In this document: positions 27,122-36,542 of the stretch, piece after piece | Numbering within the stretch: position 1 is the first letter of the stretch | How the letters are laid out: each line of letters begins with the position of its first letter | Source of the DNA: Bog-756 sp963730685 | GTDB taxonomy: Bacteria > Actinomycetota > Acidimicrobiia > Acidimicrobiales > RAAP-2 | Length of the DNA: 64,000 nt | Assembly: GCA_963730685.1 (NCBI GenBank) | Contig: CAVSSP010000003.1 | Location: forward strand, 248,001 to 312,000 | Direction: 5' to 3' | Program-made: the position numbers and the translations under genes | Notes under the pieces: model-generated | What the model saw: the letters and a program-made list of their open reading frames with translations, nothing else | The model's database searches: none | What the model was told of the DNA's origin: nothing

Positions 27122-28222
27122 TCAGAGGGACGGCACCTGTTGGGTGATGCAGTGGATGTTCCCCCCGCCGAGGAGGATCTCGCGTCCGGGAACGCCGATG
27201 ATCCGGCGGTCCGGGAACTCCCGGGCCAGGAGCTCGGCGGCCTCGTCGTCGTGGCGGGGATCGAGGAGGGGATGGACCACCGATGCATTGGAGATGAAGA
27301 AGTTGACGTAGGACCCGGCCATCCGGTCACCGGGGGACCGTGGCCGGGCGTGCCCGCTCGACTCGACTCCGGCCGCCTCCTCGACGGTGATCGACAAGGG
27401 TCCGGGGGACGGGACCAGCCCGACCTCCAGTGGACGGCCACGTGCGTCGGTGGCGGCCTCCAGCACCCGACGGGCCTCCCGGCTGATCTCGGCCTGGGGG
27501 TCCTCCCGCTCCTCGGTCCACGTGAGGAGGACCCGCCCGGGCCGCGAGAAGCAGGCCAGATTGTCGATGTGCCCGTCGGTCTCGTCGGCGAAGACGCCGC
27601 GTGGGACCCAGATCACCGTGTCGACTCCGAGGTACACGCGGAGCAGTTCCTCGATCTGTGCCCGCGAGAGGTCCGGGTTCCGGTTGGGGTTGAGAAGGCA
27701 CTCCTCGGTGGTGATGCACGTGCCCTCGCCGTCCACATGGATCGATCCCCCCTCGAGGACGAACGGGGCGCGGTACCGCGACGAGTCCTCGAGCTCGCAG
27801 ACCTTGGCCGCCACCTGGTCGTCGAACGCCCAAGGGGCGTACAGCCCGCCGTCGGCCCCGCCCCAGGCGTTGAAGACCCAGTCCACGCCGCGACGCTCGC
27901 TGCGCCCGGGGTTCACGACGAAGGTCGGTCCGGTGTCCCGGGCCCACGCATCGTCGGTCGCCATCTCGACCACCCGGATCCCCTCCGGGCAGGCCTCCCG
28001 GGCGCGCTCCCACTGACCGGCGGATACCAGGACCGTGACCGGCTCGCTCCGGGCGACGGCCTCGGCGACGGCCACGAACGCCGCTTGTGCCGGTCCACCT
28101 CCGGACCGCCAGTTGTCGGCGCGCTCGGGCCAGATGAGATAGCACCGGTCGTGGGCCTCCCACTCGGCCGGCATGTGGAACCCGTCGCCGGCCGGCGTCG
28201 AGTCGAGGAGGCGGGACGGCAC
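27122..28222 (-). CDS. aguA: agmatine deiminase
   Basis: Hydrolyses agmatine to N-carbamoylputrescine and ammonia. The 366-residue product starts at GTG 28222 (AAGGAG 7 nt upstream) with the family N-terminus LDSTPAGDGFHMPAEWEAHD. It continues through IWPERADNWR, DDAWARDTGPTFVVN, FVLEGGSIHVDGEGT, DETDGHIDNLACF and PASYVNF-like AGSYVNFFISN. The catalytic Cys is in GGGNIHCITQQVP near the end. Length and all active-site motifs are normal. It is divergent from aguB across a 215-bp spacer with repeated GC-rich elements; the pair makes putrescine from agmatine. Confidence 0.95.
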   Translation of the reverse strand: MPSRLLDSTPAGDGFHMPAEWEAHDRCYLIWPERADNWRSGGGPAQAAFVAVAEAVARSEPVTVLVSAGQWERAREACPEGIRVVEMATDDAWARDTGPTFVVNPGRSERRGVDWVFNAWGGADGGLYAPWAFDDQVAAKVCELEDSSRYRAPFVLEGGSIHVDGEGTCITTEECLLNPNRNPDLSRAQIEELLRVYLGVDTVIWVPRGVFADETDGHIDNLACFSRPGRVLLTWTEEREDPQAEISREARRVLEAATDARGRPLEVGLVPSPGPLSITVEEAAGVESSGHARPRSPGDRMAGSYVNFFISNASVVHPLLDPRHDDEAAELLAREFPDRRIIGVPGREILLGGGNIHCITQQVPSL

Positions 28223-28319
28223 CCAGGGGCTCCTTTCCGGGGCGAGGTCGGAGAACCCGACGCTAGTGCCGGGGGTACTCTGGCGACAGTTGCCCGTTCC
28301 GGTCGCCAGGCGGCATGGG

Positions 28320-28403
28320 TAGGAGGCATCGGCAGGAGGTATCGGCCCGAGCCCTGGGCCCGAGCTGTGGGCACGCGCCGTGGGCACGGGCCCTGGGCCC
28401 GGG
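28320..28403. repeat. repeated elements between aguA and aguB
   Basis: Two near-identical units, taggaggcatcgg and caggaggtatcgg (28320-28346), are followed by gggcccgagctgtgggcacg and gccgtgggcacgggccctgg, with the palindromic core gggccc repeated. They occupy the spacer between the divergent polyamine genes. A regulatory role is possible but unproven. Confidence 0.45.
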
Positions 28404-28437
28404 GGGATCGACGTCGGCGAACGGAGCGGAGTCTCGG

Positions 28438-29292
28438 ATGACCAGGACGGTCGTGATGGCAGTGGTGCAGCGGGCATTCGGTGACGATCGCCAGGAGAAC
28501 CGCGACGGCACCGTGGCAGCGATCGCCGAGGCCATTGCCGCCGGCGCCGATGTGGTCGTGCCGCCCGAGTTGTTCGAGGGTCGGTACTTCCCCCAGCACG
28601 AGCGTCAGGAGTACTTCTCGTGGGCCAGCCGGCCCGAGGAGAACCCGGCCGTCGCCGCCGTGCAGAGGGTCACCGCCGGGACGGGGGCCGTCGTGCCGGT
28701 GTCGTTCTTCGAGGCGGCCGAGCCGGCCTACTTCAATTCGGTGGCGATGATCGAGGACGGCACGATCCTGGGCATCTACCGCAAGGCCCACGTGCCCGAC
28801 GGCCCCGGGTACGAGGAGAAGTTCTACTTCAGCCCGGGTGACACCGGCTTCAAGACCTGGCCCACCCGTCACGGGCGCATCGGGGTGGGCATCTGTTGGG
28901 ACCAGTGGTTCCCCGAGGCGGCCAGGGCCATGGCCCTGCAAGGAGCCGACCTGCTCGTCTACCCCACCGCCATCGGGAGCGAAGTGGGCAGCCAGGCCGG
29001 AAACGACACGTCGGACATGTGGCGCCGGGCGATGGACGGGCACGCGGTGTGCAACCACCTGCCGGTGGCGGCCGCCAACCGCATCGGGGTCGAGGACGGC
29101 CTCACGTTCTACGGTTCCTCGTTCGTCGTCGACCACCGCGGCCGCCCGCTCGCCGAGGCCGGTCGGACGACGCCCGAGACCATCTTCGCGACGCTGGACC
29201 TCGACCAGGCGACGGCCGACCGTGCCGGTTGGGGACTGTTCCGCGACCGTCGGCCCGACCTCTACGGGGACCTCACGCATCTGCACGCGTGA
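28438..29292 (+). CDS. aguB: N-carbamoylputrescine amidase (nitrilase superfamily)
   Basis: Converts N-carbamoylputrescine to putrescine, CO2 and ammonia. The 284-residue protein has the nitrilase triad: Glu in VVPPELFEGRYF, Lys in GIYRKAHVPDGPGYEEKFYF and Cys in GVGICWDQWFPEAAR. YFPQHERQEYF and SEVGS are typical of AguB. The ATG at 28438 is chosen from the family N-terminus; a GGAG lies about 11 nt upstream. It is divergent from aguA, so the two share a control region. Confidence 0.94.
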   Translation: MTRTVVMAVVQRAFGDDRQENRDGTVAAIAEAIAAGADVVVPPELFEGRYFPQHERQEYFSWASRPEENPAVAAVQRVTAGTGAVVPVSFFEAAEPAYFNSVAMIEDGTILGIYRKAHVPDGPGYEEKFYFSPGDTGFKTWPTRHGRIGVGICWDQWFPEAARAMALQGADLLVYPTAIGSEVGSQAGNDTSDMWRRAMDGHAVCNHLPVAAANRIGVEDGLTFYGSSFVVDHRGRPLAEAGRTTPETIFATLDLDQATADRAGWGLFRDRRPDLYGDLTHLHA

Positions 29293-29299
29293 GGAGGCG

Positions 29300-30583
29300 T
29301 CATCCCGGTTGGGGGAAGAACCTCGGCAGGAAGTGACGGTTGGCCGCCAGCAGGGCGTCGGCGAGCTGCTCCGCCAACGGGTACTGCCCGACCAGGGGAT
29401 TGGCCACCAGGGCCCGGATCATCACGGCGCGGCTACCGGTCAGGGAGGCCTGCACGGCGAGCCGCTCGTACGCCTTGCACTGGGCCACCAGGCCCGACAT
29501 GTCCGGCGGGAGGGCCCGCTGGGGCAACGGATGCGCCCCTGACCGGTCGACCGCGCAGGGGACCTCGACGACGGCATCCTCCGGCAGGCCGGGAAGGCTG
29601 CCGTCGTTGCGAACGTCGACCACCTGGACGTCGCCGGTGCCGGCATGGAGGCTGGCCATGAGGCGGACGGCAGCCTCGGAGTAGTACGCGCCACCCCGGT
29701 GGGAGAGCTTCTCCGGGCTCTTGGTGAGCGACGGATTTCGGTACTCGGCCAGGAGCTCGGCCTCCAGTCCGGCGACGACCTCGGCTCTGGACCGCCACCC
29801 CGGAGCCGACTGCTCGGCCAGGTTCTGGTCGAGGCAGTAGTAGTAGTGCAGGTAGTAGGAGGGCAGTGCACCGAGTAGTGCCAGCAGGCCAGCCGGGACG
29901 CCGCTCTCGAGCTCCAGCTCGGGTCCGAAGCGGTCGAGCAGTTCGGGCAGTCGGTCGACGCCGCCGACGGTGGCCGAACGTACCCAGGTCAGGTGGTTCA
30001 GCCCCACGTGCTCGATTGCGACCGAGTCGGGGTCCACCCCGAGGTAGTGGCCGATGCGGCGCTGGACATGGATCCCCACGTTGCACAGGCCGACGGCCCG
30101 GTGTCCCTCGTCCATCAGTGCCTGGGTGACGATCCCCACCGGATTGGTGAAGTCCACCACCCACGCCCCGGCGGCCCCCCGGTCGGCCGTCTCCTCGGCG
30201 ATCTCGAGCACCAAGGGGACCGTGCGCAGTGCCTTGGCGAGGCCCCCCGGCCCGGTGGTCTCCTGGCCGAGGCAGCCGAAGCCGACGGGGAGGGTCTCGT
30301 CGGTGTGCCGGGCCGCCTGGCCCCCCACGCGGAGCTGGATCACGACGAAATCGGCACCGTCGATGGCCCGCCGGCGGTCATCGGTCGTGACCAGGTCACC
30401 GCCCCATCCGCGCTCGGCCAGGATGCGGCCGGCCAGGCCACCGACGACGTCCAACCGTTCGGTGTCCGGGTCGAGCAGGACGAGCTCGTCGACCACGAGC
30501 CGGTCCTCGTGGGCGCAGAGGCTGTCGACCAGCTCCGGGGTGTAGGTGCTGCCTCCCCCGACCACGGCCACCTTGGTCCCCAC
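29300..30583 (-). CDS. family-4 glycoside hydrolase, 6-phospho-beta-glucosidase-like
   Basis: A 427-residue GH4 enzyme. These use NAD+ and Mn2+ and a redox-elimination mechanism to cleave 6-phospho-glycosides in the cytoplasm. Visible are the Rossmann start VAVVGGGSTYTPELV, the active-site GQETTGPGGLAKALRT region, DFTNPVGIVTQAL and the metal Cys in GLCNVGIHVQRR. Also present are HVGLNHLTWV (metal His) and LSHRGGAYYSEAAVRLM. The GTG start at 30583 is set by the Rossmann strand; no good Shine-Dalgarno is seen. It is divergent from a sugar-kinase-like gene 45 bp away, which could provide phosphorylated substrate without a PTS. Confidence 0.92.
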   Translation of the reverse strand: MGTKVAVVGGGSTYTPELVDSLCAHEDRLVVDELVLLDPDTERLDVVGGLAGRILAERGWGGDLVTTDDRRRAIDGADFVVIQLRVGGQAARHTDETLPVGFGCLGQETTGPGGLAKALRTVPLVLEIAEETADRGAAGAWVVDFTNPVGIVTQALMDEGHRAVGLCNVGIHVQRRIGHYLGVDPDSVAIEHVGLNHLTWVRSATVGGVDRLPELLDRFGPELELESGVPAGLLALLGALPSYYLHYYYCLDQNLAEQSAPGWRSRAEVVAGLEAELLAEYRNPSLTKSPEKLSHRGGAYYSEAAVRLMASLHAGTGDVQVVDVRNDGSLPGLPEDAVVEVPCAVDRSGAHPLPQRALPPDMSGLVAQCKAYERLAVQASLTGSRAVMIRALVANPLVGQYPLAEQLADALLAANRHFLPRFFPQPG

Positions 30584-30628
30584 ACGGCGAACGTAACATC
30601 GCCTGATGCACCCACGCGGGGAGAGGCG

Positions 30629-31651
30629 ATGAGCGGCCCGCCGGTGGCGGACCGCGTCCTCTTGGCGGTGGACGGAGGCGCCTCGAAGACGGACGTCTGG
30701 CTGGTCGACGCCGACGGGACGGTGCTCGGCACCTCCCGGGGGGATGGTTCGAACCACCAGTTCTCCGGAATGGAGGGAGCCATGGATGCCCTGGGTTCGG
30801 CCATCGGCGTCGCGGTGGGTGATGCCGGCCTGGTCGTCGGCCCCGGCGCCGTCGCCGACACCGGCGTCTACTGCATGGCGGGCGTGGACCTGACCGTCGA
30901 TGAGCAGCGCCTCGGGGATGCCATCGCGGCGCGTGGCTGGAGCCGGGTGGACCACGTGCGCAACGACTCGCTGGCCGTACTGCGGGCCGGGGTCACATCG
31001 GGATGGGGGGTGGGCGTCGTGTGCGGGTCGGGCATCAACTGCGTCGGCCTCGCTCCGGACGGATCCGTCGTCCGCTTCCCGTCGTTGGGCGAACTGTCCG
31101 GGGATTTCGCCGCCGGGGGATCGTGGCTGGGGGTGCGTAGCCTCGGTCTGGCGCTCCGCTCACGCGACGGCAGGGGCGCCCCTACCGCATTGGCCCAACT
31201 CGTCCCCGCCCACTTCCGGCTGGCGGACCCCGAAGCGGTGCTCACCGCGGTCTACACGGGGGAGATCGCCTACGGGCGGCTGTTCGAACTGGCCCAGATC
31301 TGCGTGGACGCGGCTGCCGCCGGCGACCGTGTGGCAGCCAGCGCCGTCGGCGTCCTCGCCGACGAGGTGGTCACCATGATCACGGCCACGGTGGCACGGC
31401 TGGGGATGGACGCGGAAGAGGTCGAAGTGGTGTTGGGAGGGGGCCTCTTCGACAGCGGGCACCCCGCCTTTGCCGAGCAGATCACCGCCGGGGTTCGTCA
31501 CGCCGTGCCCAACGCCCGGTTCCGGCGGCTCACGTCGCCGCCCGTGGTGGGAGCCGCACTGCTGGCACTGGATGCCGTTGGTGCATCCGCGCAGGCCGAG
31601 GCCCGTCTCCGCTCGTCGGTGCCCGAAGGCCGACCGTTTCCGAGGCCGTGA
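30629..31651 (+). CDS. BadF/BadG/BcrA/BcrD-type sugar kinase (N-acetylglucosamine kinase-like)
   Basis: A 340-residue ASKHA-fold ATPase. The phosphate-1 motif is LLAVDGGASKTDVWLVD, phosphate-2 lies near VGVVCGSGINCVG, and the adenosine motif is VEVVLGGGLFDSGHPAF. This arrangement matches N-acetylglucosamine/glucosamine kinases rather than the dearomatising reductase activators, because the Cys cluster of the latter is absent. The ATG at 30629 follows GGGGAGAGG. The divergent GH4 gene suggests a role in intracellular glycoside use; the substrate is inferred only. Confidence 0.85.
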   Translation: MSGPPVADRVLLAVDGGASKTDVWLVDADGTVLGTSRGDGSNHQFSGMEGAMDALGSAIGVAVGDAGLVVGPGAVADTGVYCMAGVDLTVDEQRLGDAIAARGWSRVDHVRNDSLAVLRAGVTSGWGVGVVCGSGINCVGLAPDGSVVRFPSLGELSGDFAAGGSWLGVRSLGLALRSRDGRGAPTALAQLVPAHFRLADPEAVLTAVYTGEIAYGRLFELAQICVDAAAAGDRVAASAVGVLADEVVTMITATVARLGMDAEEVEVVLGGGLFDSGHPAFAEQITAGVRHAVPNARFRRLTSPPVVGAALLALDAVGASAQAEARLRSSVPEGRPFPRP

Positions 31652-31703
31652 CCGTCGGGCGCCGCCCCCGGGGCCGGCTCCGACGGGTCCGGGCCGGATC
31701 CCT

Positions 31704-32549
31704 CTAGCAAAGCGCCTCGAGGGCCTCCGCGTCGAGGACGAGATCGGCGGCCGCGAGGTTCTCTTCGAGGTGCGGGAGACCCGAGGTACCCGGGATGAGC
31801 AGCACGGCCGGGTCCAACTGCAGCAGCCACGCCAGTGCCACCTGGGCCGGTGTGGCGCCGAGCCGGAGGGCGGTGTCCGCCACCGCCGGGGCGGTCAGTA
31901 CCGGCCGGCCGGGGTCGAATGCCGACCCCAGCGGGAAGAAGGGCACGAACGGCACCCCGTCGGAGGTGCAGGCGTCGAAGACATCGTGTCCCGACCGGTC
32001 GGCCCAGTTGAAGGCGTTCTGCACGCAGGCGATCTCGGTGAGGGCGCGGGCGGCGCGGTACTGCACGGCGTCGACGTTGCTCAATCCGATCGCACCGATG
32101 AGGCCCTCCTGGCGCAGGGCGATCATCGCCCCGACCTGGTCGACGAACGGAACGTCGCTTTCGGGGTGGCGGCGCAGATTGACCACCGGGACCTGTTCGA
32201 GGCCCAGTGAGGCCAGGTTGGCCTCGACACCGGCACGGAGCTCCTCTGGTCGCTGGGCGGGCAACCACTGTCCGCGGTCATCCCGGGACGCCCCGACCTT
32301 GGACACCAGCACCAGGTCCTCGGGGTAGGGAGCGAGTGCTTGGCGGATGAGGTCGTTGGCCACATCGGGCCCATAGAACTGAGCGGTGTCGATATGGTCG
32401 ACACCGGCGTCGACCGCTCGCCGGAGTACGGCGACCGCAGCGTCGGGGTCGTCAGGCGGGCCGAATACTCCCGGTCCCGGCAGTTGCATGGCGCCGAAGC
32501 CCATCCGGTGTACCGGGCGGCCTCCGAGCAGGACGGTGTCTTCGGGCAT
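31704..32549 (-). CDS. aldo/keto reductase
   Basis: A 281-residue NADPH-dependent oxidoreductase with the AKR TIM-barrel. Catalytic Asp and Tyr are in VDHIDTAQFYGPDVAND and Lys is in LVLVSKVGASRD. The fourth residue is less clear: the segment VPVVNLRRHPESD has His shifted relative to the usual LxH. GAIGLSNVDAVQYRAA and the cofactor-binding LLIPGTSGLPHLEENLAA are typical of the family. The start is ATG 32549; a TATACC lies 7 nt upstream on the minus strand, which could mean a leaderless mRNA. The substrate is unknown. It is divergent from the large membrane protein gene. Confidence 0.88.
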   Translation of the reverse strand: MPEDTVLLGGRPVHRMGFGAMQLPGPGVFGPPDDPDAAVAVLRRAVDAGVDHIDTAQFYGPDVANDLIRQALAPYPEDLVLVSKVGASRDDRGQWLPAQRPEELRAGVEANLASLGLEQVPVVNLRRHPESDVPFVDQVGAMIALRQEGLIGAIGLSNVDAVQYRAARALTEIACVQNAFNWADRSGHDVFDACTSDGVPFVPFFPLGSAFDPGRPVLTAPAVADTALRLGATPAQVALAWLLQLDPAVLLIPGTSGLPHLEENLAAADLVLDAEALEALC

Positions 32550-32598
32550 GACTATCGGTATACCCGGCCCGCCGGTTCGCACGCTCGGGCGTGGAGGG

Positions 32599-32616
32599 CC
32601 GACCACCCGTGGTCGG
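32599..32616. promoter_or_regulatory. palindrome in the spacer between the AKR and membrane-protein genes
   Basis: CCGACCAC-cc-GTGGTCGG: 8-bp arms with a 2-bp centre, about 50 bp upstream of the aldo/keto reductase start. The size suits a dimeric regulator operator. The rest of the 323-bp spacer holds no gene; an AT-richer patch (cgataaatcgatacgatctg) near 32670-32690 may carry a promoter. Confidence 0.4.
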
Positions 32617-32872
32617 ACCGAGCCGAGGGGGGAGGCACCGGGAATATCGACCTCCTCCACACGCTGACCCGATAAATCGATACGATCTGCGTTGATCCGG
32701 AGCACACGGAGGTGGGACGGGTGCTCGTCCGACGGGCATTCGTCCGGGCCGCGAGGTGCGGTGGCTGAATCGTTCGGGCAGGAGCGAAGAGGGGGGCGGT
32801 TGGTGTGCGCTGTTTCGAGCATGGGCAACTAGGTGAGGTCGCGGAACCGATTGGCGGGCGAGATGAGGGCTC

Positions 32873-34867
32873 GTGGTGTCCGACGTCGTCGTAGCTGACA
32901 ACCCCGTCGACCACGAGGTGCCGGCCGCCCCGCCGGACCCCGAACGGTCGATGCCCCGGTGGCTGCCACGGGTGGGGGTGAACCTCGGCGTGATCGCCCT
33001 CTTCACGTTGCCGGCCGTGTTCCTGTGGTGGGATGCATGGTCGGGTGGGGCGTCCTCGACGGTCCGCTGCTCCTGTTGGGACGACGGCCAGCAGGTGTGG
33101 TTCATCGCCTGGCCCGCCTACGCGTTGGCGCACGGACTCAGTCCGTTCTCCTCGGCGTGGCTGTGGTCGCCCCACGGGGTGAACCTTCTCGACAATGCCA
33201 GCTCACCACTGGCGGGAATCGTGCTGAGCCCGGTGACCTGGCTGTTCGGTCCCTTCGTCAGCACCACCTTGGCCCTCACCCTGGCACCGGGGCTGAGCGC
33301 GTGGGGATGCTGGTTGGCGTGCCGGCGGTTCGTGGAGTGGCAGCCGGCGTGCTGGGTGGCGGCGTTCGTGTTCGGCTACTCGCCCTTCGTCGTCGGTAGC
33401 GCGGCTGCCGGGCACCTCTCCATCGCACTGCTGGTCTTCCCCCCGCTGATCCTGGTCGTGCTCCACGAGATCTTGGTTCGACAGCGGTGGTCGCCCATGC
33501 GGTGCGGCCTGGCGCTCGGCGCCCTCCTGTTCGGACAGTTCCTCGTCTCCGCAGAGATCCTGACCATCTTGGTCCCGGTGGCGGTGGTCGGGATCGCGGT
33601 CGCCGTCATCGCTTCGCCGCGCCGGGCGTTGGCATCGTTCCCGTTCGCCATCCGGGCACTCGGTATCGGCGCACTCACCGCCCTGGTTCTGCTGGCCGTG
33701 CCCGTCGGGTACATGCTCGCCGGACCCCAGCACATCCACGGCTCGGTGTGGTCCGGGTTGCAGGATTTCCTGGTCGCCCGGGCCTACACGCTGTGGAGTG
33801 CCGGTACTTACCAGTCCACCTCATTCGGCGTGCCCGACGGGCCACCCGTGGCCTTCATGGGATTCGGAGTCATCCTGGTCGCCCTGGCGTCGGTGGCGAT
33901 TGCGTGGCGCCGGCCCGCCTTGTGGGTGATGGCCATCGTGGCGCTGACCGCCACCGTCTTTTCGTGGGGCGGCTTCTTCTTTTTCAGCGGCGACCACTTC
34001 TTCACCAGCCATTGGCTGCCGTGGTCCTGGTTCACCAACCAGCCGGTGGTGGACAACATCATCGCCGGGCGCTTCTCGGCCCTTGCCGACCTGGGCGTCG
34101 CCGTGGTCATCGCCATCGGGCTCGACGCGCTCCACCGGTCGCTGCCGTGGCACCTGCCACGGGCGGGGTGGGGTGTGCTGGTGGTGGCCGTCGCCGCACT
34201 GATGCTGGTGCCGGTCTGGGTGACCTATGAGGCGCCGTTGGTCGTCCAGCCGGTCGAGTTGCCCCCGTGGTACACAACCGCCGCCCTGACGGTGCCCCAG
34301 GGCTCGGTGATCACCAGCTATCCCTTCCCTGCCTCGTCGACGCTGATGGCCGAACCCATGGTGTGGCAGGCGGCCGACGGGATGAGGTTCCGCCTCGCCG
34401 GCGGGTACATCAAGGTCCCCGGTCGCGGGCACGGAACGATCGGCTCTGGTCTCCCGGGCTCGGGAGTACAGACGATGGTGCACCTGACGGTACCGCCCAC
34501 GGCCTTCGGTTCGACCTTCCCGCTGACGGCGTACCAGATGGCTCAGCTGCGATCCTCGATCCGTTACTGGCGGACGTCCTACATCGTCGTCACCGACACC
34601 GGCTCCAAACCGACCGAGGCCGCCGCGGTACTGACGGCGGCCACCGGGATGCTCCCGGAGATCGCACACCGCGCATGGGTGTGGAACCTTCGGGCCCACC
34701 CCCTCCGTGGCCCCTACGATGCGACCGCCGCATCCAGGGCGTTCGCTTCCTGTCGGCTCACCGCCGACCGGCTCGGCACGGTTCCGGCCGACGAACCCCT
34801 GTCCCAGGCGTTCAACCGATGCGTGCTGAATCCGGGAGGTTCCGGAGGGTCGGTGGGAGCGGCGTAG
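32873..34867 (+). CDS. large polytopic membrane protein, GT-C glycosyltransferase-like
   Basis: A 664-residue protein. After about 30 cytoplasmic residues there are roughly 11-12 hydrophobic helices to about residue 450, then about 200 extracytoplasmic residues. Early features are WWDAWSGG and an extracellular loop SSAWLWSPHGVNLLDNASSP. This layout resembles GT-C-fold polyprenyl-phosphate-sugar transferases and YfhO/DUF6541-like proteins of actinobacteria. A catalytic acidic loop is not certain. Codons GTG 32873 and GTG 32876 both fit the agggctc leader. The gene stands alone and converges on the DUF222-HNH gene. Confidence 0.7.
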   Translation: MVSDVVVADNPVDHEVPAAPPDPERSMPRWLPRVGVNLGVIALFTLPAVFLWWDAWSGGASSTVRCSCWDDGQQVWFIAWPAYALAHGLSPFSSAWLWSPHGVNLLDNASSPLAGIVLSPVTWLFGPFVSTTLALTLAPGLSAWGCWLACRRFVEWQPACWVAAFVFGYSPFVVGSAAAGHLSIALLVFPPLILVVLHEILVRQRWSPMRCGLALGALLFGQFLVSAEILTILVPVAVVGIAVAVIASPRRALASFPFAIRALGIGALTALVLLAVPVGYMLAGPQHIHGSVWSGLQDFLVARAYTLWSAGTYQSTSFGVPDGPPVAFMGFGVILVALASVAIAWRRPALWVMAIVALTATVFSWGGFFFFSGDHFFTSHWLPWSWFTNQPVVDNIIAGRFSALADLGVAVVIAIGLDALHRSLPWHLPRAGWGVLVVAVAALMLVPVWVTYEAPLVVQPVELPPWYTTAALTVPQGSVITSYPFPASSTLMAEPMVWQAADGMRFRLAGGYIKVPGRGHGTIGSGLPGSGVQTMVHLTVPPTAFGSTFPLTAYQMAQLRSSIRYWRTSYIVVTDTGSKPTEAAAVLTAATGMLPEIAHRAWVWNLRAHPLRGPYDATAASRAFASCRLTADRLGTVPADEPLSQAFNRCVLNPGGSGGSVGAA

Positions 34868-35020
34868 TCGGCTGACCTGTTTTGGGTGTCCGATGACCTT
34901 TTGGCCCATGACCTCGGGGGTGCACCGACGGTGGGGGCCGACGGCGAGCCTCATGGCGCGCCTCATCGCCCGCGGCGAGGCGGGGGTCGGTGAGGGCGCG
35001 GTGCTCCGGGCGGCCTCGGG

Positions 35021-36478
35021 TCACCGGGCAGCGGGTGTCAGGGCAAGGTCGGGATCGTCCGGATCGGGTGGCCGACCCCGGGCCGGCGGTGCCCACCGCC
35101 ACCTGCCCGGTCCCCCGGTGAGGGTGAACCCCTGATGGGTGCGCAGGTAGTGGTGGTGGCCGCAGAGCCGGGCGGTGTTCTCGAGGCTGGCCGGTCCCCC
35201 CTCGGCGAAGGCGACGCCCCAGTGGTCGATCTCGAGGCCCTGGGTGACGTCACAGCCGGGGATCACACAGCTCCGGTCCCGCTCCACCAGGGCGGTCCGC
35301 AGGGCACTGGGGATGGAGCGTCCCAGATGGCACACGGTCGTCACGTCCACCCCGTTGGTGATGACCAACCGGGTGACGGCGTCCCCCATCAGCTCCCGGG
35401 CCGACTCGACGGAGACCGGGCCCACCCCGGGGATCTCGCACACCCCACCGGGTCCGACCGATCCCCGGCGCAGGGCGTCGAGGTCGACCCGGAGGAGGAC
35501 CTGGGCCCTCGGTCCGGGATCGCTGTCCCCGGTGTGGCTGTCCCCGGGGTCGTCGCTGTCCCCGGTGAGGTCGGTGAGGTCGGAGTCCCCGGGCTCGGGG
35601 TCCCCGGGCTGGACGGTGCCCGGGCCCGGGGCCCTCGGCGGGGTGGCCCCGGTCCGGACCGGGGATCCGCCCCGCCGGCCGGTGACCAGGCCCACCAGGG
35701 CGTCGGCCCGGTAGGCGTCGGAGGACTCGTGGCGCCCCTCGCGCCGGGCCTCCTCGAACAACGCGTCGGTCCGGGCGTTGAGGGAGGCCAGCAGGGAGGC
35801 ACCGGCATCGGGGGCGAGCCGGGCATCGAGGCAGAAGGCCCCGTCCTGGTCGGTCCAGGTCCGACAGTGGCGCTGGTCATGGAGGCGCCGGCGGTGGGCG
35901 GCGGCATCCTCGGCCGACCGGCCCTGGGCCTTGGCCCGCAGGCAGCGGTCCCGCAGCTGGTGGAAGGTCTCGTGGGTGGCCGCCTCCACCAGCTCGTCCT
36001 CACTGCCCGGGTTGACCCGGGCGGCGTCGGCCACCAGCCGGGCCGCCTTGCCGGACAGCTTGCCCTTGCGGGCCGCCTCGTCGATGGCGGGGTGGTCGGC
36101 CAACGACTCCCCGAGCTTCAGGACCCCGGTCGAGTCCCCCAAGGAGTCACCGGTCATGTCCGACAGCCAGTGGGCCGGGGTGGGATGCCCGCCGGCCTCG
36201 GGCTGGCGGCACTCGGTGGCCCGGACCCCGGCCAGGGACTTGCCGATGACCGCCACCCGCTCGATCTGGGTGAATGAAGACACCAGGGCGGTGGCGTCAA
36301 CGCCGTCGTAGCGGGCGGGGTCGAATTCGGCCACGAACTGCAGGACGGTGGCGGCGGCGGCCAGGAACCTGGCCACGCTGACTCCGGCGTCCTCGCCCGC
36401 GGGACGGACAACACCGGCACCGGCCATGCCGGCACCCGCCGGGTCCGCCACTGGCTTCGCATCGACCGTCGATGTCAT
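35021..36478 (-). CDS. DUF222-HNH endonuclease-like protein
   Basis: A 485-residue protein of the DUF222/HNH class that is highly multiplied in actinobacteria. The N-terminal helical DUF222 domain (about 40-250) includes KLSGKAARLVADAARVNPGS and the basic RRRLHDQRHCRTWTDQDG. A hydrophilic Gly/Asp/Ser-rich linker (about 275-325; PGDPEPGDSDLTDLTGDSDD) is encoded by slip-prone repeats. The C-terminal HNH nuclease has CVIPGCDVTQGLEIDHWGVA and LENTARLCGHHHYLRTHQG. The biological role is unknown; some copies are linked to 13E12/REP13E12 elements, but no inverted repeats or integrase are seen here. The start at 36478 is uncertain (36508 GTG alternative). Confidence 0.87.
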   Translation of the reverse strand: MTSTVDAKPVADPAGAGMAGAGVVRPAGEDAGVSVARFLAAAATVLQFVAEFDPARYDGVDATALVSSFTQIERVAVIGKSLAGVRATECRQPEAGGHPTPAHWLSDMTGDSLGDSTGVLKLGESLADHPAIDEAARKGKLSGKAARLVADAARVNPGSEDELVEAATHETFHQLRDRCLRAKAQGRSAEDAAAHRRRLHDQRHCRTWTDQDGAFCLDARLAPDAGASLLASLNARTDALFEEARREGRHESSDAYRADALVGLVTGRRGGSPVRTGATPPRAPGPGTVQPGDPEPGDSDLTDLTGDSDDPGDSHTGDSDPGPRAQVLLRVDLDALRRGSVGPGGVCEIPGVGPVSVESARELMGDAVTRLVITNGVDVTTVCHLGRSIPSALRTALVERDRSCVIPGCDVTQGLEIDHWGVAFAEGGPASLENTARLCGHHHYLRTHQGFTLTGGPGRWRWAPPARGRPPDPDDPDLALTPAAR

Positions 36479-36542
36479 GGACCAGAGTTCAGCAGGGGGG
36501 TGTGACACGCGACGTCAACCCGTCGACGTCGGCCCCCCGCAC

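Noticed and set aside
30740..30760. tRNA-like ggttcgaacc segment
   Set aside because: It lies within the kinase coding sequence, and no acceptor or anticodon arms can be folded around it.
35021..36478. Mobile element around the DUF222-HNH gene
   Set aside because: HNH-DUF222 proteins can lie in mobile elements, but no terminal inverted repeats, target duplication, integrase or composition shift is visible here.
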